Source: Thermofontimicrobium_A sp034505795
GTDB taxonomy: Bacteria; Zhuqueibacterota; Zhuqueibacteria; Thermofontimicrobiales; Thermofontimicrobiaceae
NCBI GenBank assembly: GCA_034505795.1
Contig: JAPDQM010000118.1
Span: forward strand, 1-12,162
DNA: 12,162 bases
Direction: 5' to 3'
In this document: positions 1 through 6,944 of the stretch, piece by piece
Numbering within the stretch: the stretch's first letter is position 1
How the letters are laid out: each line of letters starts with the position of its first letter
The notes under the pieces: generated by a model
What the model saw: only the letters and a program-made list of their open reading frames with translations
Told to the model about the DNA's origin: nothing
The model's database searches: none
Translations under genes and position numbers: made by a program

Positions 1-1
1 G

Positions 2-1630
2 AGTGTGTTGGAACCACAGATGGTAAATGTTTCCTTTCCTTCGTTGCGCACCGAAACCTTTTCGGCTGAATTGGCTCGACATGCCAGTAAGGTTAAAAAA
101 TCCGGCTTGACGCTGGCGCCAGAGGCCGGTACGGAGCGGTTGCGAAACGTCATTAACAAGACGAATTCCAACGCCGATCTGCTCCGTTCGGTTGAAATTG
201 CTTTTAATGAAGGCTGGGATAAGGTAAAGCTCTATTTCATGATCGGGCAGCCTGGCGAAACCGATGACGATCTGGATGGCATAGTGGGGCTCATTCGGGA
301 AGCGTTGAAGATCGCTCATCGTTACAAACGCTCGTCATTGCATATCTCGATTTCACCTTTCTCGCCCAAGCCACAGACTCCATTTCAGTGGGCAGCGCAA
401 GATTCGATTAGCGAGATTCAGCGCAAGGTTTTTTATCTCAAAGATCGGCTGCCACAAAGTGGGCGGATGAAATTGAACTGGCGAGAGCCCGAGGTGTCCT
501 TTCTGGAAGGGATCATGGCGCGCGGGGATCGGCGCCTGGGTGCGGTGATTGCTCGGGCTTGGCAATTGGGGGCCAGGTTTGATGCCTGGAGCGAACAGTT
601 TCGCTTTGATTTGTGGGAGCAGGCGTTTCAGGAATTGGGCATCGCTACCGCTGATTATACCAGACAGCGAGAGCTGAATGAGGTTTTGCCCTGGGATCAT
701 ATTTCCAAAGGTGTGAGCAAAGATTTTTTGAAGCGTGAATACCAATGGGCGCTGGAAGAGCGAATTACTCCGGATTGCCGCGATTCCTTTTGCCATGCCT
801 GTGGCATGATGTCGCAACCGGTTTGTGAACAGATTCTGTTTCAAAAAAGCGAGGATTCCAGCGGGACTCCATCCAGGCCTGCGGCCGATGAGGGCAGTAA
901 GCAAGTTGACTATGGTCGCATTCCTAAAAAACTCAAGGTTCCGACCGAGCCAGCCGTGCGCATTCTGCGCCTGAAATATGAAAAAAAAGAGTCGATTCGC
1001 TTTACCTCGCATCTGGATTTGATTCGCATTTTTGAGCGGTCATTTCGGCGGGCGTCGATCAAGCTCGTCTACTCCCAGGGATTTCATCCGCATCCCAAAA
1101 TCGCTTATGGGCCGCCGCTGGCCATGGGGTTTACCAGCGCGGCGGAATATCTGGATTTGCATTACTATCGGGAGCAAGAGCGGGATATTAAATTAGCCCT
1201 GAATCGCAATTTGCCTGCGGGCCTCCAGGTGCTGGATACTCGAATTTTATATGGCAAGCCTCATTCATTGACCTCGATCATCAATCGAGCTGAATATCAA
1301 GTTAAACTTCACCGGCATTTTGACCAATCCTATCTAACTCAAGTGATCGCTGAATTTCTGCAACAGCCACAGATTGTCATGGAGCGCATTCGCGATAATG
1401 GTGCGCAGCAGATGGACATTAGGCCATTCATCGAGCGCATCGCTGTGGATGGCACATCTGAGTGCTTACTATTGTCGCTCAATTTTATCAATGGCAAAAC
1501 CGTGCGGGTGCAGGAAGTGCTGAACGTTATGCTTGGATTAACTGACGAGGAAATCGCGCTCAGTCGAATCCATCGTAACAATCTATTCATTCAGTATGGC
1601 GATCTCCGATTGACTCCCATGGAGATTTAG
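2..1630 (+). CDS. Radical SAM protein fused to a C-terminal DUF2344 domain (5' end outside the window)
   Basis: This is the C-terminal part of a radical SAM enzyme of the TIGR03960 type with a TIGR03936/DUF2344 domain attached; substrate and reaction are not established for this family. The reading frame is open to the window edge, so the CxxxCxxC cluster that binds the catalytic iron-sulfur centre lies upstream and cannot be checked. Counting residues from position 5, the second half of the radical SAM barrel is at about 30-130 (SGLTLAPEAGTERLR and YFMIGQPGETDDD). A cysteine cluster follows at C258, C263, C266 and C274, which may bind a metal. A low-complexity linker at about 280-315 leads into DUF2344 at about 317-525, recognisable by RFTSHLDLIRIFERSFRRA and YSQGFHPHPKIAYGPPLAMG. 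The fusion is common where this gene precedes rng and rplU. The gene ends 51 bases before rng, suggesting co-transcription. Family call is secure; function is unknown. Confidence 0.9.
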   Translation, partial: SVLEPQMVNVSFPSLRTETFSAELARHASKVKKSGLTLAPEAGTERLRNVINKTNSNADLLRSVEIAFNEGWDKVKLYFMIGQPGETDDDLDGIVGLIREALKIAHRYKRSSLHISISPFSPKPQTPFQWAAQDSISEIQRKVFYLKDRLPQSGRMKLNWREPEVSFLEGIMARGDRRLGAVIARAWQLGARFDAWSEQFRFDLWEQAFQELGIATADYTRQRELNEVLPWDHISKGVSKDFLKREYQWALEERITPDCRDSFCHACGMMSQPVCEQILFQKSEDSSGTPSRPAADEGSKQVDYGRIPKKLKVPTEPAVRILRLKYEKKESIRFTSHLDLIRIFERSFRRASIKLVYSQGFHPHPKIAYGPPLAMGFTSAAEYLDLHYYREQERDIKLALNRNLPAGLQVLDTRILYGKPHSLTSIINRAEYQVKLHRHFDQSYLTQVIAEFLQQPQIVMERIRDNGAQQMDIRPFIERIAVDGTSECLLLSLNFINGKTVRVQEVLNVMLGLTDEEIALSRIHRNNLFIQYGDLRLTPMEI

Positions 1631-1681
1631 CTTCATGGTTAACGAACCTGCCTTTACGAATTTAGATAGGATGTTTTCATT

Positions 1682-3199
1682 ATGAAAAAGGAAATTATCA
1701 TTAACGCGTCGATGGCTGAGACGCGCATCGCAATTCTCGAGGAAAAGCGGCTAGTAGAACTGTTTGTCGAAAAGCCTGAGCGTGAGCGCATGGTCGGTGA
1801 TATTTACCTGGGTAAAGTGGTAAACGTGGTCAAAGGCATGCGCGCCGCATTTGTCAATATTGGTCAAAAACAGGATGCGTTTCTTCATTTTTCTGATGTG
1901 GGCGAAACGTTTTCGACTGTCAGTGCCTTGATCGATCGTGATGAAGAAAATAATCATCAAGCTGCGCTGCCCCCCGAACAGATGAAGGTCGGTCAGGAAA
2001 TATTGGTTCAGATTATCAAAGAACCCATCAGCACCAAAGGTTCCCGGTTGACCACAGAAATTTCTTTGCCAGGCCGATTTGTAGTACTCGTGCCCAATTC
2101 GTCCATGGTGGGCATTTCCAAAAAAATTGATAGCTTTAGCGAGCGCCGCCGCTTACGGAAGATCACCAAGGCGCTGCGGCCCGATGGTTTTGGGGTTATT
2201 GTTCGAACTGTGGCGGAGGGCCGGGATGAAAATTCATTGCGCCAGGATATCGAATCGCTGGTGAAAGTTTGGCGCAAAATTGAGAAGCGACTGAAAGGTG
2301 CCAAAGCGCCGATGCTGGTGTACAAAGACATGGGCATGACCTCCAGCGTGATTCGCGACCTGTTTACCAGCGATGTCGAGCGACTGGTGGTCGATTCCCG
2401 AAAGCTATATCGGGAGATCACGACGTATTTGAAGGAGGTTTCGCCGAGCCTGGTGAATTCGGTGGAGTACTACAATAAAAATATCCCCATTTTTGATCAT
2501 TTTGGCATCGAGTCGGAAATCGAAACCAGTCTGGCACGGAAAGTGTGGCTGAAAAGCGGCGGTTACATTATCTTTGATCAAACTGAAGCCCTGGTAGCCA
2601 TTGATGTCAATAGCGGCAAATTTATGGGGCATAAAGATCATGAACACAACTCGCTGCGCATCAACCTGGAAGCTGCGATTGAAATTGCCCGGCAGCTTCG
2701 CTTGCGCGATCTGGGGGGTATCATCGTTATCGATTTTATTGACATGCGCGACGAGCGTAACAAAAAGCGATTGCACGATGAGTTCAAAAATGAATTGAAA
2801 AAGGATCGGGCGCAGGCCAATATCACGCCGATCAGTGAATTTGGCCTGATCGAAATGACGCGGGAGCGCGTTCGACCCAGCTTGCTCTTCACGTTTAGCG
2901 AGACCTGTCCCACCTGCAAGGGTTTGGGACGAATCACCTCCAAGAGCACGATCCTCACCAAAATTGAGCGCTGGGTGAAACGATTTCGGGCTTCGTCAAA
3001 GGAACGGCGGCTGCAATTGGTCACCCATCCCGAGATCAAAGCGTATCTATCCGAAGGGATTCGGAGCCCTATTCGTCGGATCATGTGGAGCCAAAAGTTA
3101 TTGATCGAGTTGACCGAAGATCCGAATCTGGACATCGATGAATTCCATTTTTATTCGAAGAAGAACAATACCAATATTACCGAGAAATTTAGTTCTTGA
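1682..3199 (+). CDS. rng: Ribonuclease G (RNase E/G family endoribonuclease)
   Basis: A cytoplasmic Mg-dependent endoribonuclease that in well-studied bacteria cuts single-stranded AU-rich RNA and matures the 5' end of 16S rRNA. The 505 residues match RNase G length and lack the long C-terminal scaffold of RNase E. An S1 RNA-binding domain lies at about 36-125, interrupted by an acidic, low-complexity insert near 84-100. The DNase I-like catalytic domain carries both metal-binding aspartates, D308 in LVAIDVNSGKF and D351 in IIVIDFIDM. The family signature EMTRERVRPSLL is at 391-402, and the zinc-link cysteines C409 and C412 are in CPTCKGLG. The start at 1682 gives the usual MKKEIIINA opening; the ribosome binding site is weak (AGGA near 1668-1671). 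It sits between the radical SAM gene and rplU, a conserved neighbourhood. The stop codon is part of the downstream promoter's -35 box. Confidence 0.96.
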   Translation: MKKEIIINASMAETRIAILEEKRLVELFVEKPERERMVGDIYLGKVVNVVKGMRAAFVNIGQKQDAFLHFSDVGETFSTVSALIDRDEENNHQAALPPEQMKVGQEILVQIIKEPISTKGSRLTTEISLPGRFVVLVPNSSMVGISKKIDSFSERRRLRKITKALRPDGFGVIVRTVAEGRDENSLRQDIESLVKVWRKIEKRLKGAKAPMLVYKDMGMTSSVIRDLFTSDVERLVVDSRKLYREITTYLKEVSPSLVNSVEYYNKNIPIFDHFGIESEIETSLARKVWLKSGGYIIFDQTEALVAIDVNSGKFMGHKDHEHNSLRINLEAAIEIARQLRLRDLGGIIVIDFIDMRDERNKKRLHDEFKNELKKDRAQANITPISEFGLIEMTRERVRPSLLFTFSETCPTCKGLGRITSKSTILTKIERWVKRFRASSKERRLQLVTHPEIKAYLSEGIRSPIRRIMWSQKLLIELTEDPNLDIDEFHFYSKKNNTNITEKFSS

Positions 3200-3224
3200 C
3201 AAATAACATAAAAATTGCTATATT
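3196..3224 (+). promoter_or_regulatory. Sigma70-type promoter for rplU-rpmA
   Basis: TTGACA at 3196-3201 and TATATT at 3219-3224 are separated by exactly 17 bases. The -35 box is a perfect match and the -10 box matches at five of six positions. The -35 box contains the TGA stop codon of rng (3197-3199). Transcription would start near 3231, leaving a leader of roughly 90 bases before rplU. The match is seen directly; activity is inferred. Confidence 0.75.
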
Positions 3225-3310
3225 AGCGGCGTTTAAAAATAGCGAATAATTTGAATGGAACATGGCGTGGCGCTGAGCTAAGTGGGTGGCCGCGTAATGG
3301 TTTTGATTGA

Positions 3311-3318
3311 TTGGAGGA
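3311..3318 (+). promoter_or_regulatory. Ribosome binding site fixing the rplU start
   Basis: TTGGAGGA lies seven bases before the ATG at 3325. It decides between that start and an in-frame ATG at 3307, which would add six residues (MIGGCC) that L21 proteins do not have and would place this site inside the coding region. Confidence 0.8.
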
Positions 3319-3324
3319 TGTTGC

Positions 3325-3639
3325 ATGTACGCAATTGTGGAAGTTGGAGGCCAGCAATTCAAGGTTGCCAAGAATGATCTGGTGCGCGTGCCCAAACTCA
3401 TGGGCGAGGTTGGTGCGACTATTGACCTGGATCGGGTGATGCTGGTTGCCGATGAAGCTGGCATCAAAATTGGTACCCCGCTCGTGAAAGGGGCGCAGGT
3501 GAAGGCTTCGATTGTGCAATTCGAGCGCGGTGATAAAGTCATTGTGTTCAAGAAGAAGCGGCGAAAATCCTATCGGTTAAAAAAAGGACATCGGCAGGAT
3601 TATACGCGTATTAAAATTGAAGATATTGTTGTCAATTAA
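3325..3639 (+). CDS. rplU: 50S ribosomal protein L21
   Basis: A structural protein of the large ribosomal subunit that binds 23S rRNA. The 104-residue product starts MYAIVEVGGQQFKV, the standard N-terminus of the family, and ends with the basic signature region KKRRKSYRLKKGHRQDYTRI. The start at 3325 is chosen over an in-frame ATG 18 bases upstream because of family alignment and the strong ribosome binding site at 3311-3318. It has its own promoter at 3196-3224 and a leader of about 90 bases. rpmA follows after 23 bases, so the two are probably one transcript. No extra gene of the ysxB/prp type sits between them. Confidence 0.97.
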   Translation: MYAIVEVGGQQFKVAKNDLVRVPKLMGEVGATIDLDRVMLVADEAGIKIGTPLVKGAQVKASIVQFERGDKVIVFKKKRRKSYRLKKGHRQDYTRIKIEDIVVN

Positions 3640-3662
3640 ATCGAAAGTTGGAGGTTTAGCAA

Positions 3663-3920
3663 ATGGCACATAAAAAAGGTGTCGGCAGTTCTAAAAATGG
3701 CCGCGATAGCAATCCGCAGATGCGGGGGGTGAAGCGTTTTGGTGGCGAGCGCGTGACCGCAGGCAGTATTTTGGTACGTCAATGTGGCACTCGCATTCAT
3801 CCAGGCGCCAACGTGGGCTTGGGCAAGGATTTTACCCTCTTTGCGAAGGCTGATGGGATTGTAAAATATACCACCCAGGGCCGATCGAAAAAGGTCGTGC
3901 ATATTGTGACTGCGTCATAA
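3663..3920 (+). CDS. rpmA: 50S ribosomal protein L27
   Basis: A large-subunit protein whose N-terminal arm reaches the peptidyl transferase centre. The 85-residue product begins MAHKKGVGSSKNGRDS, the conserved arm, followed by the core region GVKRFGGERVTAGSILVRQ and GTRIHPGANVGLGKDFTLFA. It has no N-terminal extension of the kind removed by the Prp protease in Firmicutes, in line with the absence of a prp gene beside it. GGAGGT at 3651-3656 is a strong ribosome binding site. It is the last gene of the ribosomal pair; the 137 bases to mdh hold no clear terminator. Confidence 0.97.
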   Translation: MAHKKGVGSSKNGRDSNPQMRGVKRFGGERVTAGSILVRQCGTRIHPGANVGLGKDFTLFAKADGIVKYTTQGRSKKVVHIVTAS

Positions 3921-4057
3921 GTTGGGGGCCATTGCCGGCCTGATTGCCCTGCAGCGTCTGACTTTTGAGCCGCAATTAGAATCGTGTTCATCGATGTTAG
4001 GCTTCATGAAAAATTAAATCATAAATCTGAGGCACTATCCATAATGAGGAGAGAGAC

Positions 4058-4993
4058 ATGGCACGAAAAAAAATCGCATTGATTGGTGGCGGACAAATTG
4101 GCGGTATTTTAGCGCTGTTGGTTGCCGAAAAAGAGTTGGGCGATGCCGTGGTAGTCGAAATCCCGGAGCGAGAAGGGATGGCCAAAGGCAAGGCCCTGGA
4201 TATTATGGAAGGCACTTCGTTGATGAATGTCGATGCCTATTTGACTGGAACCAGCAAATGGGAAGACATTCAGGGTTCGGAGGTCGTGATTGTCACCGCA
4301 GGCGTGCCTCGAAAGCCAGGCATGAGTCGAGAAGATTTGCTGGATGTCAATATCAAGACCATGACCGAAGTGGCCAATAATGTCAAAAAATATTGTCCCC
4401 ATGCCTTTTGCATCATTTTGACCAATCCGCTGGACGCCATGGTGTATTCGTTTAAAAAGATAACCGGCTTCCCGAAAAACCGCGTGGTGGGCATGGCTGG
4501 TGTTCTGGACACGGGACGTTATCGCGCCTTCATTGCTATGGAATTGGGTGTGTCGGTGGAAGACGTGGCGGGAACGGTGCTCGGGGGGCATGGACCGACC
4601 ATGGTCCCGCTACCGCGGTTGACCACGGTAGGCGGCATCCCGTTGACCGAACTGCTGCCAAAAGATAAAATTGATGCCATTGTTACCCGAACCCGCGAAG
4701 CGGGCACCGAAATCGTAAAGCTGCTGGGCACTGGCAGCGCCTTTTTCAGCCCGGCGATTGCCGCGATTGAAATGGCCGAATCGTATCTGAAAGACAAAAA
4801 GCGAGTTTTAGCCTGCGCTGCGTATCTGGAAGGCGAGTACGGCATCAATGGCTATTACATTGGCGTGCCGGTGGTGATTGGCAGCAATGGCGTGGAAAAA
4901 GTGCTGGAACTGAAGCTAACCGATGACGAGAAGGCGATGCTGGCCAAGTCGCTTGATGCCGTGAAACAGGCCGTGGCGGAGACGAAACTATAA
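4058..4993 (+). CDS. mdh: NAD-dependent malate dehydrogenase (LDH-like type)
   Basis: A cytoplasmic enzyme that interconverts malate and oxaloacetate with NAD in the citric acid cycle. The 311 residues fit the LDH-like malate dehydrogenase group. The Rossmann glycine motif is GGGQIG at 10-15. The mobile-loop substrate arginines are R85 and R91 in GVPRKPGMSR; the presence of R85 where lactate dehydrogenases have Gln supports malate specificity. TNP is at 122-124. The catalytic pair is D151 (VLDTGRYR, with substrate-binding R154) and H178 (GGHG). The acidic residue that ends the second strand and favours NAD is E34, where Asp is usual. A GAGGAGAG ribosome binding site precedes the ATG at 4058. 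A rho-independent terminator follows the gene. Its 137-base separation from rpmA leaves open whether it has its own promoter. Confidence 0.96.
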   Translation: MARKKIALIGGGQIGGILALLVAEKELGDAVVVEIPEREGMAKGKALDIMEGTSLMNVDAYLTGTSKWEDIQGSEVVIVTAGVPRKPGMSREDLLDVNIKTMTEVANNVKKYCPHAFCIILTNPLDAMVYSFKKITGFPKNRVVGMAGVLDTGRYRAFIAMELGVSVEDVAGTVLGGHGPTMVPLPRLTTVGGIPLTELLPKDKIDAIVTRTREAGTEIVKLLGTGSAFFSPAIAAIEMAESYLKDKKRVLACAAYLEGEYGINGYYIGVPVVIGSNGVEKVLELKLTDDEKAMLAKSLDAVKQAVAETKL

Positions 4994-5026
4994 TGATCAA
5001 ATTGACAAGTATGATCCATTTATTAT

Positions 5027-5056
5027 GAAACCGAGATGTCCTCTCGGTTTCTTTTT
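5027..5056 (+). terminator. Rho-independent terminator after mdh
   Basis: A perfect 10-bp stem (GAAACCGAGA at 5027-5036 with TCTCGGTTTC at 5042-5051) has a five-base loop and is followed at once by TTTTT at 5052-5056. It lies 33 bases after the mdh stop codon and separates the housekeeping block from the M24 peptidase gene. Confidence 0.9.
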
Positions 5057-5203
5057 GACTGCAAAGTGTGCGACGAAATTTAAAAATCGGGTCTAACCGA
5101 CTTCGATCGCAGCACTCGAATGTACTCAGATTCGTCCGTGGGCTCGCCATAGACCAACTGAGCTTTGCCATCCAGCCAAAAGCTTTGAAACGAGGTCAAA
5201 ATC

Positions 5204-6382
5204 ATGGTTCAGGAAAAAATAGCTCAAGCCATCCAGATTTTAAAAGAAAAAAATATCGATCTCTGGCTTACGTTTGTGCGCGAAAGTCACACGCTCACCG
5301 ATCCCTGTCTGCCACTTATCCTCGGTGCGCATTGCACCTGGCAATCGGCCTTCATGATCTCATCTACCGGCGAGACGGTGGCCATTGTGGGTAATCTCGA
5401 TTTTCAGAATATTAAAGACACCAATACCTATCAAAAAGTGATTAGCTACAAAGCCTCCATCCGCGATGCGCTGATCGATGCGCTCAAGCAGTTGCATCCT
5501 AAAACCATTGCGCTGAATTTTTCAAAAAATGACCACATGGCCGATGGGTTGACGGTCGGTATGTACCAATTGCTTCAAGAATATCTGAAGGGGACGCCTT
5601 ATGCCAAGCGATTGATATCGGCTGAGGAGATCATCGCAGCGCTGCGGGGGCGGAAATCGCCTGCTGAGATTGCTCGGTTGAAGAAAGCGATTCAGATGAC
5701 CGTTGCCATTTTTGATAAGGTCACTCAGTTTGCGATTCCGGGCAAATCCGAACAGGAAATTGCCCAATTTATTCTGAACGAAGTTGCGCAGTCAGGCTTT
5801 GAACTGGCGTGGGACGCCACGCATTGCCCGGCCGTCTTCACCGGTCCCGATACCGCCGGCGCACATTATGGCCCCACGAATAGGAAAATTGAGCCCGGTC
5901 ATGTGATGAATATCGATTTTGGTTTGAAAATAGATGACTATGTTTCGGATTTGCAGCGGACATGGTATTTTTTGCAGCCGGGCGAACGCGAGGCGCCAGC
6001 CACAGTGCAGAAGGCATTTGCGACGGTGCGTGACGCCATTTCGGCGGCCGCTGAGTTTCTCAAGCCTGGCGTGACCGGTTGGCAGGTGGATCAGGTGGCT
6101 CGTCAGTACATCGTGGCGCAAGGGTACGAGGAGTATCCGCATGCGCTGGGCCATCAGGTGGGGCGAGCAGCACATGATGGCGCCGGTACCCTCTGTCCCC
6201 GCTGGGAGCGTTACGGCAATTTGCCCTATTTGCGAGTAGAGGCGGGCCAGGTTTATACCCTGGAGCCACGAGTCACCTGCGAGGGGCATGGCGTGGTCAC
6301 CATCGAGGAGGAAGTGGTGGTCACCGAGAACGGCTGTGAATTTCTCTCCCCGCGGCAGCGAGAATTGTACGTCATAGGATGA
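5204..6382 (+). CDS. M24 family metallopeptidase (Xaa-Pro aminopeptidase/prolidase-like)
   Basis: A probable cytoplasmic dimetal peptidase that removes residues next to proline. Residues 1-145 form a creatinase-like N-terminal domain; the pita-bread catalytic domain runs from about 155 to 385. All five metal ligands can be read: D238 (MNIDFG), D249 (VSDLQRT), H317 (HALGHQVG), E354 (YTLEPRV) and E368 (TIEEEVVV). H221 (GAHYG) and H324 (RAAHDG) match the conserved active-site histidines. There is no signal peptide. The 392-residue length is typical of the shorter prolidase/PepP-like members. The ATG at 5204 follows a modest GAGG site at 5192-5195. The DUF202 gene starts 16 bases after the stop, so the two probably share a transcript. 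Exact substrate cannot be read from sequence; some M24 members lack peptidase activity, although the full ligand set argues for an active enzyme here. Confidence 0.88.
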   Translation: MVQEKIAQAIQILKEKNIDLWLTFVRESHTLTDPCLPLILGAHCTWQSAFMISSTGETVAIVGNLDFQNIKDTNTYQKVISYKASIRDALIDALKQLHPKTIALNFSKNDHMADGLTVGMYQLLQEYLKGTPYAKRLISAEEIIAALRGRKSPAEIARLKKAIQMTVAIFDKVTQFAIPGKSEQEIAQFILNEVAQSGFELAWDATHCPAVFTGPDTAGAHYGPTNRKIEPGHVMNIDFGLKIDDYVSDLQRTWYFLQPGEREAPATVQKAFATVRDAISAAAEFLKPGVTGWQVDQVARQYIVAQGYEEYPHALGHQVGRAAHDGAGTLCPRWERYGNLPYLRVEAGQVYTLEPRVTCEGHGVVTIEEEVVVTENGCEFLSPRQRELYVIG

Positions 6383-6398
6383 ACCGGGATGTTGGGAA

Positions 6399-6686
6399 AT
6401 GGCTCAAGAGCAATTATCGACTGATGAACCACTCCTGCGAGATCGGTTGGCACTGGACCGCACCATTCTCGCCAACGAGCGGACGTTTCTAGCGTATGTG
6501 CGAACGGCATTGGCGTTTTTGATCACTGGCCTGGGTTTGTTGAAATTTTCTCAGGATCTGACCCTGGAGATCATCGGCATTATTTTTCTTATTACATCGG
6601 TGGCGGTGATCGCGGTTGGCATTCGCCGCTATCGTTTTTTCAACCAGGAGTATCATAAAATCCAATGGACAAAGGTGCATCATTAA
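6399..6686 (+). CDS. DUF202 (YidH-like) small inner membrane protein
   Basis: A 95-residue membrane protein of unknown function. The N-terminal part contains the DUF202 hallmark NERTFLAYVRTALAFLITG at about 26-44, in which a charged helix leads into the first membrane segment (about 34-50). A second segment lies at about 56-74, and the short basic and aromatic tail is probably cytoplasmic. The gene starts 16 bases after the M24 peptidase with a TTGGGA ribosome binding site at 6393-6398 immediately before the ATG. The neighbourhood gives no functional clue beyond likely co-transcription with the peptidase. Family assignment is good; function unknown. Confidence 0.85.
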   Translation: MAQEQLSTDEPLLRDRLALDRTILANERTFLAYVRTALAFLITGLGLLKFSQDLTLEIIGIIFLITSVAVIAVGIRRYRFFNQEYHKIQWTKVHH

Positions 6687-6832
6687 TTCTGATCGCATTG
6701 AAATGAATAGGGGAATCCGGCCACCGGTGATTTATCCCACCGATCATGAATTGGGTGCCGGAACAAGCCGAATAAAAATTATCCGCTTGCTTTCCAGAGC
6801 AGAGATGGATATTGGGATTGATAGAAAAAAAA

Positions 6833-6885
6833 GTCTAACAGAACAATACTGACGCTGGCGTTGTTTTTAAACCCAATTGTTAGAC
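6833..6885. repeat. Inverted repeat with nested hairpin upstream of the formiminotransferase gene
   Basis: GTCTAACA at 6833-6840 and TGTTAGAC at 6878-6885 are perfect 8-bp complements 37 bases apart. Between them ACGC/GCGT (6852-6855 and 6858-6861) and AACA/TGTT (6842-6845 and 6862-6865) can form an inner bulged hairpin followed by a run of five T. It lies about 60 bases before the next start codon. It could be a weak terminator for the DUF202 transcript, a leader structure or an operator. Nothing else of note is seen in the 6687-6944 gap. Confidence 0.35.
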
Positions 6886-6944
6886 ATGGAATAATGACAT
6901 GCTGCACCGAGGCTAAACAAGGCTGAATATGAGGAAGATGATGC

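Noticed and set aside
353..1012. Long open frame on the minus strand inside the radical SAM gene
   Set aside because: It is antisense to a clearly conserved protein, has no ribosome binding site, and its translation resembles no known protein.
3921..4057. Terminator or promoter between rpmA and mdh
   Set aside because: GGCC-rich short repeats near 3926-3941 do not form a clear stem with a T-run, and no pair of promoter boxes with proper spacing is evident.
5002..5026. TTGACA and TATTAT after mdh as a promoter
   Set aside because: The spacer is only 13 bases, and the terminator begins immediately after the second box.
5055..5084. TTGACT and TTTAAA as a promoter for the M24 peptidase gene
   Set aside because: The -10 match is poor, the spacer is 18 bases, and the first box overlaps the terminator T-run. 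It remains possible but is not convincing.
6703..6852. Short open frame of about 49 codons between the DUF202 and FTCD genes
   Set aside because: It has no ribosome binding site, resembles nothing I know, and its end runs into the inverted repeat.
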